NCBI GenBank assembly: GCA_946407735.1
Contig: CAMJPL010000002.1
Location: 62,001 to 126,000, forward strand
Direction of reading: 5' to 3'
Length of the DNA: 64,000 nt
Source: an uncultured Clostridia bacterium
Lineage (GTDB): Bacteria > Bacillota > Clostridia > Oscillospirales > CAG-272
Each line of letters opens with the position of its first letter. Position 1 is the first letter of the stretch. Shown piece after piece: positions 45,255 through 54,137 of the stretch. The position numbers and the translations under genes are program-made. A model generated the notes under the pieces. It did no database searches. It saw only the letters and a program-made list of their open reading frames with translations, and had not been told where the DNA came from.

Positions 45255-46280
45255 TCATGCCGGCTTTTCAGGCGCTTCAATCGGGGAGCATATCACCAGG
45301 CGGTCACCGCCGGTTATGGCGAGGGCCTCCTCGAGCGGCATCTTGTCGCATGGATTCAGATAGATTATCTGGTCTTCTCGCAGTCCGTTGTAATATTCCT
45401 CAAGATCCGCCGCCGCTCTGTCGTTAATCTGTACCGCCCTCAGATGCGGCATCGAGCGGAAGGCTTCGATATGCTGTGTGTGCGCTCCGCAGAGATGTAT
45501 CATCCCGCCGCTTTGGTAATCGCCGAGAAGGGCGTCGTCAAGCTCCATGATATATTCCCTGTACATCCCGCCTGACAAAAGATGGCTCGTACAGCCGCAG
45601 AGCTGACCGTATCCCGGCGGCTGCGCGCGCTGGGTAACGACGGTACACTGAAGCTGCCGCTGCGGTATGTTGTCGCGGTACCATTTGTGAAGAGCCCGGA
45701 TAAGGGTATTTATCACCTCAAGATCATGCCTGACGGCCTCCTCGTCCTCCATCATGGCGACGAGCGCTTCCTCGCCGTAGAGGTTGACGATGATGTTAAG
45801 CGGGCTCGAGAGGATCGGCGTGGCGAAAACGGGCAGCGTGACTCCGGCATCAAGGAACTGCTCGGCTATGGTCCTGGCGTCTATCCACATGGGGTTGCTT
45901 TCGTAATCAGGAAACTCAAGCGATCCGACCGGGGTATCGAGAGTATCGTTATACCACTGATGACCGTTGGTATAAACATTCGCCCCTAACAGATAATCAA
46001 TGAAGTGGACGCCCATCGGATTGTACTCGATGCACAGAGGGCAGAATCTGTTTCCCGTAAACTCCGGCATCTTAGCCAGCTTGTCAAGCGCCCAGTTCAC
46101 GCATTCGCGATCGGACGGCATACCGGCGTACGCGGACGCGCCGGTCAGGGTGAACACATATCTGTCGCTGTATTCATTATTCCGCCCATCAAACAGATCG
46201 GACAGGCGCGAGAACCATTCGTCCCTCCTCTTTATCCGCTCCGGATCGCTCAGGATCAGCTTTGCCTCTTCTGACAGCAT
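45255..46280 (-). CDS. Uroporphyrinogen decarboxylase-family protein, divergent copy 2
   Basis: 341 residues, the most divergent of the five family members here. It has a long N-terminal helix (SEEAKLILSDPERIKRRDEW), the family-typical IHLCGAHTQHIEAF (His-x-Cys zinc site) and the barrel strand LRAVQINDRA. It ends LVICSPIEAPEKPA with no MtaA-like C-terminal P-G-C motif. Other internal Cys residues (FCPLC, QLCGC) could bind metal. Substrate unknown. It lies between the frameshifted binding-protein gene upstream and msrAB downstream, with gaps of 76 and 55 bases that show no clear promoter. Confidence 0.75.
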   Translation of the reverse strand: MLSEEAKLILSDPERIKRRDEWFSRLSDLFDGRNNEYSDRYVFTLTGASAYAGMPSDRECVNWALDKLAKMPEFTGNRFCPLCIEYNPMGVHFIDYLLGANVYTNGHQWYNDTLDTPVGSLEFPDYESNPMWIDARTIAEQFLDAGVTLPVFATPILSSPLNIIVNLYGEEALVAMMEDEEAVRHDLEVINTLIRALHKWYRDNIPQRQLQCTVVTQRAQPPGYGQLCGCTSHLLSGGMYREYIMELDDALLGDYQSGGMIHLCGAHTQHIEAFRSMPHLRAVQINDRAAADLEEYYNGLREDQIIYLNPCDKMPLEEALAITGGDRLVICSPIEAPEKPA

Positions 46281-46356
46281 TATATCTTCTCTCCGTTATG
46301 TCTTTCCATAGTACGATGTATTCCCGGCTTCTTTTGGATCGCCGACGCGCCGCATA

Positions 46357-47825
46357 TCAGTTTCCGACAGCGTCGAGCATGGCTTTCATCTCGGCTTCGG
46401 CGGCGGACTCCTTCGCGGCGAATTTGGCCGGAAGATTGTTGACGCCCTCGACGGCGAGCTCGCCCGCCGCCTCTACCAGCGCTCCCCAGTTGTACAGCGA
46501 GCCGCAGTCGAAGAATATCGAATTGTATATTATATTCAGCATCTCTATCGACTCCTCGTCGCGGACCAGCTTGCGCTCCATATAGTCACGGTAGAACGCC
46601 GGCATCACGTCTTCATAAGACGCCTTCGACATCGCCTCGAGTATGAAGGAAACTGTATCCGTATCCGCCGCCGTGACCGGGACTCCCATCATCGGCGCGT
46701 TCCAGCACGAGGCGGTATGATAATACAGCTCCTGCTGCTCGTCATATTTCGGCATCGGCAGAACGGCGTAATTGTATTCGTATTCCCTCATCTGATTCTC
46801 GAGATTCCCGATAAACACGAGAGCGCGCCCCTCGCGGAATATGGCGTACTGACCGTCCCATATGTTCACGCCCTTGAAATTCTGTGTGGCGAGATATGTC
46901 CCGCTGTCAGAGAAGAGTTTACCGCACAGCTTGTCCCACAGTGTCATCGACTCGTCGGAGATCATGCTGAAGTACGGCTCGTCATTATTATCCTTGCGGG
47001 CGATCTGGAATCCGGAGCCTACGACTATGGTATAGCCGCCGAACGCCGCGCTCTGCAGCCCCCACTGATCGGTGTGATCCATCACGCCGTCGCCGTTAAG
47101 ATCAGCGCTTCCCTTTCCGGCGAGATCGATCATCCTGTCGACGGTCCATTTGCCGTCGCGGACATCCTGATACAGATCCTTCACGTCGACGCCGAGGTTC
47201 GCTGCGAGATCAGCGTTGACGAACGGGTGATAGGCCGACATATATGTCAGCAGCAGCATGGGCGAGACCGACATGTACAGATGATTTCTCAGCGAAATAC
47301 CTTTATTCAGGTTCTCGTGCCACCACGGCTTCGAGTAATCCTGATATTTAAGGGTATTCATGTCGTTCAGCATGCCGTTAAGAATAAATCCGTTGAAGAA
47401 ATTCCCGCCGTCCACGAGGACCTGCCAGGCGTCGTCACCGGCGAGGACCGTGTTCATGACGGCAGTAATCCTCGCCGACCCGTCGGATTCGGTGTAGTTT
47501 ATATTGAAATTGTACTTTTCGGACAAAGCTGTGTTGCGGTTGAAAACGGCGTCGTTTATCGTCTCGCGGTTAGTTCTTCGGCGTATATGCCCTGCACCGG
47601 CCTTCCGGAGTAAAAGCTGACCGTGTATCCGCCGAGATCAAGCTCGGGCAGAGACGCTTCAGCGTCCTCGGTTTCCGCGCCGACGCCGGAGACCGGCTCA
47701 GCCGTCTGAGCAGATTCGGTTTCAATGATTTCAGCGCCTTCTTCCGCGCCTCCGCAGGAAAACATAGCTCCGGAGAGCAGCATTGCGGCCAAAAACGCCG
47801 CCGCGAGTCGTTTTGAGCGTATCAT
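46357..47825 (-). pseudogene. Frameshifted extracellular solute-binding lipoprotein
   Basis: The first part (47825 to about 47567) encodes a signal peptide with lipobox AMFSC (Cys 24), the acidic tether and the start of the binding domain (LPELDLGGYTVSFYSG ... YAEELT), then stops. The rest (46357 to about 47566) continues in another frame as GETINDAVFNRNTALSEKYN, which is the conserved helix found in all sister proteins (for example GDVVLDAVYRRT). Restoring one G in ACCGCGAG near 47567 would give the uninterrupted family sequence of about 488 residues. The EF-hand-like loop DLNGDGVMDHTD is in the second part. A real one-base deletion or a sequencing error would look the same. Confidence 0.85.
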
Positions 47826-48020
47826 TTTCGTCCTCAGTCACAATGATAAATCTGAATACAACTAATATACCATATAATTATGAGTTTTTTCAGCAACAAA
47901 TGTTAATAATACGCATGACACCATAAATCCTGTCCGAGGGGCATCGGCAATCATATCATGCGAACCGTCAGCTCCAGCGTAATTTGCCGCCGATAATACC
48001 CGTTATCCGGATATCCGCAC

Positions 48021-48049
48021 TTGACAACCCGCCTTTACGGTGTTATAAT
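48021..48049 (+). promoter_or_regulatory. Consensus sigma-A promoter of the glycyl radical enzyme operon
   Basis: Perfect TTGACA (48021-48026), 17-base spacer and perfect TATAAT (48044-48049), with a TGT extended -10. The stretch 47826-48020 holds an AT-rich upstream region for the divergent binding-protein gene (TGGTATATT, extended -10 like, on the minus strand near 47871) and nothing else I can recognise. Confidence 0.85.
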
Positions 48050-48094
48050 AGTTCTGTGAAAAAAGAAAAAGAAAACAACAGGACAGCCTACGCC

Positions 48095-50074
48095 ATGAAC
48101 GACTTGTCAAAATATTTCGACTCGATCGGCGAGCCGTATGCCGCCGGGTTCTTCATCCACGAAGACGCCTCGCTTTTCCGCAGATACTGCGACGCTCACG
48201 CGCATTTTCTCGCCGTGTCCGATCTGCCGGATTACGGCGGAGGGCGGCTATACCCGTCGGGATCGCTGTCATTCCGATCAAAATACGCCGCAAGGCCGGA
48301 GTACAGCTACACCTTCGCGCTTGACAGCCGCGCGATGAAGGAAAAGTGCGATGACAAGGCGTTTGAGCGCCTCTCGTCGGAGATGGTCCAGTTTGAGCGT
48401 CAGCCTACCCCTCATTCCGTCGGAGGCTACCTCTACACACACTCGATGCCGAACTTCGAGCGTATAGCGAAGGAAGGACTCGACTCATACAGAAAAAGGC
48501 TCGAGAGCCGTCCCGACGATGATTTCCGCGCCGGGCTGCTGTCGCTTCTCGACGGCATAGCCGTCTTTCACAGCCGCTCCCTCGAAAAGCTGAAAGCGGC
48601 GGGAGCCGACAGCAATCTCATATCGGCACTCGAGAAGGTGCCGTTTTCTCCCGCCGGGACGCTGTACGAGGCTGTCGTCTGCCGCAACTTCATATACTAT
48701 CTCGACGGCTGCGACAATCCGGGGCGGCTCGATACCGAGCTGTTCCCTTATTACAGCGGGGAAGACATAACCGATCTGTTTTCCGAGTTCTTCGACAACG
48801 TCGATGTCAACAGCGGCTGGTCTTCCGCGCTCGGCCCCGATTACAATCCGCTTACGCTGCAGATCCTCCGCGCGGGGAAAGGAAAAAGAAGGCCTTCGCT
48901 CGAGCTCAGGGTCACGCCAGACATGCCGGACGATATATGGCAGGCGGCGGCCGACGACATAAAGAGCGGGAGCGGTTCTCCTTCCCTTTACAACGAGCCG
49001 CTTTATCAGAGCTCTCTCGCCAAAATCTTCCCGACGATGCCCGAAGCCGACAGGATACGCTTCAACGGCGGCGGCTGCACCGAAACGATGCTCGCCGGGA
49101 TATCGAGAGTCGGCTCGCTCGACGCCGGGATCAACACCGCGCTCGTATTCTCGGACGTGATGAGAAGCCGTCTGTCATCCTCGCCGTCGTTTGACGATTT
49201 CTACGCACAGGTGCTCAGCGGGATAAAGGACGCCGTCGACGACACCCTCGACAAGGTGGAATCTGCCTACCGCAGCCGCATGAAGCTGCTGCCGAATCCG
49301 ATGCGTACCCTTCTCATAGACGACTGCATAGAAAAAGGTCTGGATTTCAACGCCGGAGGCGCCCGCTGGAACTGGAGCGTGATCAACTTCGCCGGGCTGA
49401 TCAACGTCATAGATTCCCTTCTCGCCGTCAGGGAGCTGATTTTCGAGAAGAAGGAATACAAATCGGACGAGCTGATATCAGGTCTCGACTCAGACGACCC
49501 GGCGCTGTACGCGAGACTTAAAAAATGCCGATGCTTCGGTGTCGACGACCCGGATGCCGACTCTCTCGCTTACGATTTCTCCCGCCGCGTCTTCGGCACC
49601 ATAAGCGGCAGGACGCCGGTGCTCGGGGGCAGATATCTGCCGTCCAGCATACAGTTCGTCACATACACCGATGCCGGAAAGCCGGTCCCGGCCACTCCCG
49701 ACGGGCGTCATGCCGGCGATCCCCTCTGCGACAGCCTCGGCGCTATACACGGCCGGGACGTCAAGGGTCCGACGGCGCTGCTGTGCAGCGTTTCAGCTCT
49801 CGATCTGTCGACCGCCGCCGGCACCCCTGTGCTGAATCTCAGGATGCGCCCCGATCATATCGACGCGGCCTTGAAGCCGCTCATCGAGGCATTCTTCAGA
49901 AAGGGCGGCATGCAGGTCCAGATCAGCTGCGTCAGCAGAAGCGACATGGAGGACGCAATAAAGCATCCCGAGAAGCATGAGAACCTGATCGTCAGAGTCG
50001 GCGGGTATTCCGAATACTTCAACCGCCTTACAGACGAGCTGAAACGCACGATAATGGAGCGCACCGAATACTGA
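48095..50074 (+). CDS. Glycyl radical enzyme (pyruvate formate-lyase superfamily), class unknown
   Basis: 659 residues from the ATG at 48095; earlier in-frame starts lie at or upstream of the predicted transcription start. The thiyl Cys is about 328 in RFNGGGCTETML. Cys followed by Thr-Glu matches the GCxE motif of dehydratase or lyase-type members (glycerol dehydratase, choline lyase) rather than the Cys-Cys of PFL. The glycyl radical loop IVRVGGYSEYF is at the C-terminus (Gly about 637). NFAGLINVIDSLLAVRELIFE is the usual barrel helix. It is shorter than typical members (about 760-850) and the substrate is unknown. Anaerobic, oxygen-sensitive chemistry is implied. It leads an operon with a deformylase-like, a URO-D-like and a MATE gene; no activating radical SAM enzyme is in the window. 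Confidence 0.85.
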   Translation: MNDLSKYFDSIGEPYAAGFFIHEDASLFRRYCDAHAHFLAVSDLPDYGGGRLYPSGSLSFRSKYAARPEYSYTFALDSRAMKEKCDDKAFERLSSEMVQFERQPTPHSVGGYLYTHSMPNFERIAKEGLDSYRKRLESRPDDDFRAGLLSLLDGIAVFHSRSLEKLKAAGADSNLISALEKVPFSPAGTLYEAVVCRNFIYYLDGCDNPGRLDTELFPYYSGEDITDLFSEFFDNVDVNSGWSSALGPDYNPLTLQILRAGKGKRRPSLELRVTPDMPDDIWQAAADDIKSGSGSPSLYNEPLYQSSLAKIFPTMPEADRIRFNGGGCTETMLAGISRVGSLDAGINTALVFSDVMRSRLSSSPSFDDFYAQVLSGIKDAVDDTLDKVESAYRSRMKLLPNPMRTLLIDDCIEKGLDFNAGGARWNWSVINFAGLINVIDSLLAVRELIFEKKEYKSDELISGLDSDDPALYARLKKCRCFGVDDPDADSLAYDFSRRVFGTISGRTPVLGGRYLPSSIQFVTYTDAGKPVPATPDGRHAGDPLCDSLGAIHGRDVKGPTALLCSVSALDLSTAAGTPVLNLRMRPDHIDAALKPLIEAFFRKGGMQVQISCVSRSDMEDAIKHPEKHENLIVRVGGYSEYFNRLTDELKRTIMERTEY

Positions 50075-50077
50075 GTC

Positions 50078-50488
50078 ATGATAAAAGAGATAATCCGCGA
50101 TCAGTTCTTCCTTTCAAGACCGTCGTCCGATGCGACAAAGGACGACCTTCCGCTCGCAGCCGACCTTGCAGATACGCTTGCCGCCAACGCGTCGATCTGC
50201 GCCGGACTCGCGGCGAATATGATAGGCGTGTCAAAGCGGGCAATAGCCGTCAGCGTCGGCGGGACGCCGGTCGTTATGTTCAACCCGGTCATCGTCGGCC
50301 GCGGCGGAAGATTCGAGACCGAGGAAGGGTGTCTTTCCCTCGACGGGCAGCGCCCTGCCGTCAGATACCGCACGATCGAGGTAGAGTATATCGACGACGG
50401 ATGGAAGAAGCGCCGGAAAAGATACAGCGGCTGGACGGCTCAGATCATCCAGCACGAGATAGACCACTGCTTCGGGATACTTATATGA
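50078..50488 (+). CDS. Peptide deformylase-like protein
   Basis: 136 residues. The three deformylase motifs are present: motif 1 CAGLAANMIGV (43-51), motif 2 EEGCLSL with the metal-binding Cys 85, and motif 3 QHEIDHCFG with HEIDH at 126-130. In motif 1 the usual Gln of GLAAxQ is Met 48; this Gln normally helps bind the formyl group, so activity may be altered, although small Firmicutes deformylase-like proteins with GLAANMIG exist. It begins 3 bases after the glycyl radical enzyme and its stop overlaps a start-like ATG of the next gene, so it is tightly coupled. Either a second deformylase or an enzyme acting on a small amide. Confidence 0.8.
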   Translation: MIKEIIRDQFFLSRPSSDATKDDLPLAADLADTLAANASICAGLAANMIGVSKRAIAVSVGGTPVVMFNPVIVGRGGRFETEEGCLSLDGQRPAVRYRTIEVEYIDDGWKKRRKRYSGWTAQIIQHEIDHCFGILI

Positions 50489-50511
50489 CCCGCAGGACAA
50501 GGATACCGTTT

Positions 50512-51537
50512 ATGGACAGAAGAGAGGCAGCGATCCGCGCCTTTCGGCATGAGGAGACGGACCGCGCGCCGTATCACGCCGAATTCACGGCTCAGGAATA
50601 CGAAAAGATAGTTGCCGAAACCGGCGGCCGGGACTTTATGAAGAGATACGGCGGTTATCTCCATTACACGCAGTACTGGGGCTATCCGACCGAGCGCGGC
50701 GCCGGGCCGGAGCGCTTTACCGACGATTTCGGTGTGACATGGAACAGGAGCGGCGCCGACAAGGATATAGGCGTTATAGACGATCCGGTGATATACGAGC
50801 CGGACATCTCGCTTTACCCGGCTCCCTATCTTGACGAAAAGCGGATCAGGAGCGAATGCGAAAAGCTGCTCGCGTCGAAGGAAGACAGATTCTGCTTCGC
50901 CGGGATCGGCTTCTCGATGTTCGAAAGGCTCTGGAGCTACACCGGCATGGAGGACGCTCTCGCCTACATGATATCCGACCCGGAATTCGTGCATTCGCTT
51001 CTCGACCGCATCCTCGAGTTCAATCTGCGCGTGATCGACATATTCAACGAATACCCGTTCGATGCTGTCTATTTCGGCGACGACTGGGGACAGCAGAAAG
51101 GCATGATAATGGGTCCGAGGCTGTGGCGCGAGTTCATAAAGCCTAGGATGGCCGAGATGTACCGCCGCGCAAAGAAGGGCGGCAAATTCGTCATACAGCA
51201 TTCCTGCGGCGACATCCGCGAGGTCCTGAGCGATCTTATCGAGATAGGACTCGACTGCTATCAGACCGTCCAGCCGGAGATCTATGATCTGAGAGAGCTC
51301 AAAAGGCTTTACGGCTCGAAGCTGTCGTTCTGGGGAGGCATATCGACTCAGCGCGACCTTCCGTCAAAGACGCCGGACGAGCTCAGGGCGATCATAAGAG
51401 AGACCCTTGAAATCATGGGAAGCGGCGGCGGATATATCCTCGCGCCGACGCACGCCGTCCCGAAGGACGTCCCGACCGAAAACGTCACGGCGATGCTGGA
51501 CGAATTCGAGAGGCTGTCAAAGCGTAACAGCGGATGA
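50512..51537 (+). CDS. Uroporphyrinogen decarboxylase-family (MtaA-like) protein, copy 3
   Basis: 341 residues from the ATG at 50512, supported by AAGGA at a spacing of 8 and by the typical start MDRREAAIRAFRHEETDRAP. An in-frame ATG at 50485 overlaps the deformylase-like stop and is an alternative. Barrel motif FVIQHSCGDIREVLSDLIEIGLD carries the His-x-Cys pair; the C-terminal ligand position reads LAPTHAVPKDVPTENV, with His in place of the MtaA Cys. In the glycyl radical enzyme operon, so it probably acts on the same substrate or its product; no corrinoid protein is near. Confidence 0.85.
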   Translation: MDRREAAIRAFRHEETDRAPYHAEFTAQEYEKIVAETGGRDFMKRYGGYLHYTQYWGYPTERGAGPERFTDDFGVTWNRSGADKDIGVIDDPVIYEPDISLYPAPYLDEKRIRSECEKLLASKEDRFCFAGIGFSMFERLWSYTGMEDALAYMISDPEFVHSLLDRILEFNLRVIDIFNEYPFDAVYFGDDWGQQKGMIMGPRLWREFIKPRMAEMYRRAKKGGKFVIQHSCGDIREVLSDLIEIGLDCYQTVQPEIYDLRELKRLYGSKLSFWGGISTQRDLPSKTPDELRAIIRETLEIMGSGGGYILAPTHAVPKDVPTENVTAMLDEFERLSKRNSG

Positions 51538-51595
51538 CCTCATCTCCGCCGGTTTAATATTCCCGTCATCAATCACAAGAAACCCCTTTCATATA

Positions 51596-53014
51596 ATGAA
51601 TTTCAAAAAGAAATACATCGGAGACCGCGCTTTTTACCGCATGCTCTTTACCCTGGTGCTGCCTCTCATAATCCAGCAGGGCATCACCAATTTTGTTTCT
51701 CTGCTGGACAATCTGATGGTGGGCGGGCTCGGCACACTTCCGATGAGCGCCGTATCCATCGTGAATCAGCTCATATTCGTTTTCAACCTTACGATATTCG
51801 GCGGACTGTCCGGGATGTCGATCTTCAGCACGCAGTTCTACGGAGTGAGGGACTGGGAAGGGATGCGTCAGACGTTCAGGCTGAAGCTTATATTCTCCCT
51901 CTCCGCCGGTATAGCCGCGATTGTAATATTCCTGATATGGGGCGACGCCCTCACGATGCTGTTTCTCAGAGGCGAAACGAATTCGCCTGAGGAGATCGCG
52001 CTGACGATAAGCGAGGCCAAGGCGTACATGATAGTCGCTCTGGCCGGACTCATCCCGTTCGCGCTCGTTCAGGTCTACGCCGGGACGATGCGCGAGATGG
52101 GAAAGACGGTCATCCCGATGAACGCAGGGCTGATCGCCATACTCGTGAATCTGGTCTTCAATTATCTTCTGATCTACGGCAAATTCGGCTTCCCGCGTCT
52201 CGGCGTCACCGGAGCCGCCGCGGCGACGGTGTTGTCGAGGTTTGTCGAGGCGGCGGTCGTCATCACGGCGTGTCACAGAAAAAAAGACACCTTCCGTTTC
52301 ATCGAGGGCGTTTACAGAAGCATGAAGATCGACGCCTCGCTCGCCGGCAGGATCGCCGTGACGGGCGCTCCGCTGCTGCTGAACGAGATCCTCTGGTCGC
52401 TCGGGATGACGTTCATAAATCAGAACTATTCCCTGCGCGGCATCACTGTCATTGCCGCTTCGAACATCTCGGCGACCGTCTGGAACCTGTTCTGCGTCAT
52501 AATGTTCGCCATGGGCTCGGCCGTGTCTATCCTCGTCGGGCAGAAGCTCGGGGCGGGAGACCGCGAAGGGGCGATAGACACAGACAACAAGCTGATTTTC
52601 TTCACCTTCGCGTCGCATCTCGTCATAGGCCTGCTCCTTATAGCCGCGTCGCCGTTCATACCGATGCTTTACAACGTCGAGCCGGAGGTGAGGGAGCTCG
52701 CGACTAAATTCCTCATCATATCCGGCGCGGCCGCGCCGATACACGCCTTCATACATGTCGTATATTTCACCATACGCTCGGGCGGGAAAACGGTCATCAC
52801 ATTCATCTTCGATTCGGTCTATCTGTGGCTGTTCCCCGCGGCGATATCGTTCATCCTCTGCCGCTTCACTGCCGTGCCGATAATATGGATATATTTCTGC
52901 GTGCAGTTCATCGACATAGTCAAGATCGCGGTCGGGGTGCCGCTGCTCCGCTCCGGCTTCTGGGCTAACAATCTGATCGGTGAAACCGAAAAAGAAGCGA
53001 AAACCGAAAAATAA
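51596..53014 (+). CDS. MATE-family multidrug/metabolite exporter
   Basis: 472 residues starting MNFKKKYIGDRAFYRMLF. Typical MATE features: LVLPLIIQQGITNFVSLLDNLMVGGLG in helix 1, a repeat of that layout in the second half (VTGAPLLLNEILWSLGMTF), and about 12 hydrophobic helices with a central loop (CHRKKDTFRFIEG). It exports cationic or small organic compounds using a Na+ or H+ gradient; the substrate cannot be told. The ATG at 51596 has no obvious ribosome site. It follows the URO-D gene by 58 bases, is probably the last gene of the operon and converges on an ADP-ribosylglycohydrolase gene. Confidence 0.85.
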   Translation: MNFKKKYIGDRAFYRMLFTLVLPLIIQQGITNFVSLLDNLMVGGLGTLPMSAVSIVNQLIFVFNLTIFGGLSGMSIFSTQFYGVRDWEGMRQTFRLKLIFSLSAGIAAIVIFLIWGDALTMLFLRGETNSPEEIALTISEAKAYMIVALAGLIPFALVQVYAGTMREMGKTVIPMNAGLIAILVNLVFNYLLIYGKFGFPRLGVTGAAAATVLSRFVEAAVVITACHRKKDTFRFIEGVYRSMKIDASLAGRIAVTGAPLLLNEILWSLGMTFINQNYSLRGITVIAASNISATVWNLFCVIMFAMGSAVSILVGQKLGAGDREGAIDTDNKLIFFTFASHLVIGLLLIAASPFIPMLYNVEPEVRELATKFLIISGAAAPIHAFIHVVYFTIRSGGKTVITFIFDSVYLWLFPAAISFILCRFTAVPIIWIYFCVQFIDIVKIAVGVPLLRSGFWANNLIGETEKEAKTEK

Positions 53015-53076
53015 AAACAGCTGTTCAAAATCAACCGGATATCGGCGGCCGCTCCGCTGATACCCATGACAGCAAG

Positions 53077-53121
53077 AAAAAAATGCGCTCATGGGAGCAT
53101 CGTCCGAAGAGCGCATTTTCG
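53077..53121. terminator. Bidirectional terminator between MATE and ADP-ribosylglycohydrolase genes
   Basis: AAAATGCGCTC (53080-53090) pairs perfectly with GAGCGCATTTT (53109-53119) around an 18-base loop, with A-rich and T-rich flanks for both strands. Confidence 0.7.
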
Positions 53122-53128
53122 GTTTATA

Positions 53129-54106
53129 TCAGATGATCGCCGAGAGCCTGAGACATATGTCTTCGATCTCTTCTCTTACCTCGATCTTCCCTGCCCAGTC
53201 GGCGGGATAACATCCGGTGTAAGCGCCGACGATGTTTCCTGTCACCGCGCCGGTCGAGTCGCTGTCCCCGTCGTGGTTCACGGCGGCGATAAGCGCCGAC
53301 TTCATGTCGGTCGGATAGCAGAGAGCGCAGTAAACGGCTATCGCGAGGGCTTCGTGCCCGGTCCAGCCCTCTCCGAGCGCGAGTATCGCGTCCCTGCCGC
53401 CGAAATGGGAGAGAGACATGTCGATAGCCTGCCGCATGAGCGAGCAGAAGGCGGCCGTCTCGTCATACCCGCCGTAAACTCTCTCTGTCTCGCTGAGAGA
53501 TGCCTCGGTTATCTCCCTCAAAGAGCCGTAACCGCCGTACAGGCATCGGAAGACCATGTCCGACAGCATGCCGGCCGGCAGCCATCCGAGCGGACTGCCG
53601 TGCGTAACCGCGGCTGAACGGACTCCGTTTTCGAGAGAGCCGCTTATGAATCCGAGCGGGGCCGATCTCATGACGCCCCCGCATCCGCGGCTGTCATTAA
53701 GCGGCTGCGCGATCGTTCCCATCCTCCCGGAGAGCAGCGAGCCGACGCATGTGTTTCCCGGCGCCCTTCTGTGCCGCATGACCGGATCGTCCTTAAGCGC
53801 GCAGACAAGCTCAGGGGATGTCATATATCCCTGAGTGTCGAGCCAGCAAAGATACGCCTGATAGATCCCGTCGGTGAGATCTGTGCCGTTCTCCTTCGCT
53901 GTCAGCATCCCCTCGGCGGTGAAAAGCGTCATCTGCGTGTCGTCCGAGATCAGCGCCTTTCCGCCGGTGAGCTCCGGCTCAAGGATCCCTTTTTCGCCGT
54001 AGGCGGCGCGGATTTCATCCCATGACGAAAACTCGACGGCGTAGCCGAGCGCGTCTCCAAGCGCGCCTCCGTACAGGCAGGCTTTTATCCTGTCAAATGA
54101 AGTCAT
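53129..54106 (-). CDS. ADP-ribosylglycohydrolase (DraG/ARH family)
   Basis: 325 residues. Starts with GALGDALGYAVEF, then the first metal site SDDTQMTLFTAEGML, and the second metal site NHDGDSDSTGAVTGNIVGA near residues 268-286, which are the binuclear Mg/Mn ligands of this family. It removes ADP-ribose from proteins, nucleic acids or metabolites in the cytoplasm. No toxin-like ADP-ribosyltransferase is next to it, so a stand-alone repair or metabolic role is likely. It follows the nitroreductase gene by 31 bases and probably shares its promoter. Confidence 0.92.
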   Translation of the reverse strand: MTSFDRIKACLYGGALGDALGYAVEFSSWDEIRAAYGEKGILEPELTGGKALISDDTQMTLFTAEGMLTAKENGTDLTDGIYQAYLCWLDTQGYMTSPELVCALKDDPVMRHRRAPGNTCVGSLLSGRMGTIAQPLNDSRGCGGVMRSAPLGFISGSLENGVRSAAVTHGSPLGWLPAGMLSDMVFRCLYGGYGSLREITEASLSETERVYGGYDETAAFCSLMRQAIDMSLSHFGGRDAILALGEGWTGHEALAIAVYCALCYPTDMKSALIAAVNHDGDSDSTGAVTGNIVGAYTGCYPADWAGKIEVREEIEDICLRLSAII

Positions 54107-54137
54107 TGCATCATATCCCCGATGTCTTAAAAAAAGC

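Noticed and set aside
48056-48094. GTG start at 48056 for the glycyl radical enzyme
   Set aside because: It coincides with the predicted transcription start, leaving no room for a ribosome site.
48095-53014. Bacterial microcompartment locus around the glycyl radical enzyme
   Set aside because: No shell proteins, no aldehyde dehydrogenase and no encapsulation peptide are visible.
51569-53116. 515-codon minus-strand frame opposite the MATE gene
   Set aside because: Rich in Arg, Asp and Glu with no hydrophobic core; mirror image of a membrane-protein gene.
53129-54106. Toxin-antitoxin pair involving the ADP-ribosylglycohydrolase
   Set aside because: No ADP-ribosyltransferase (DarT- or Tre-like) gene is adjacent; neighbours are a nitroreductase and an exporter.
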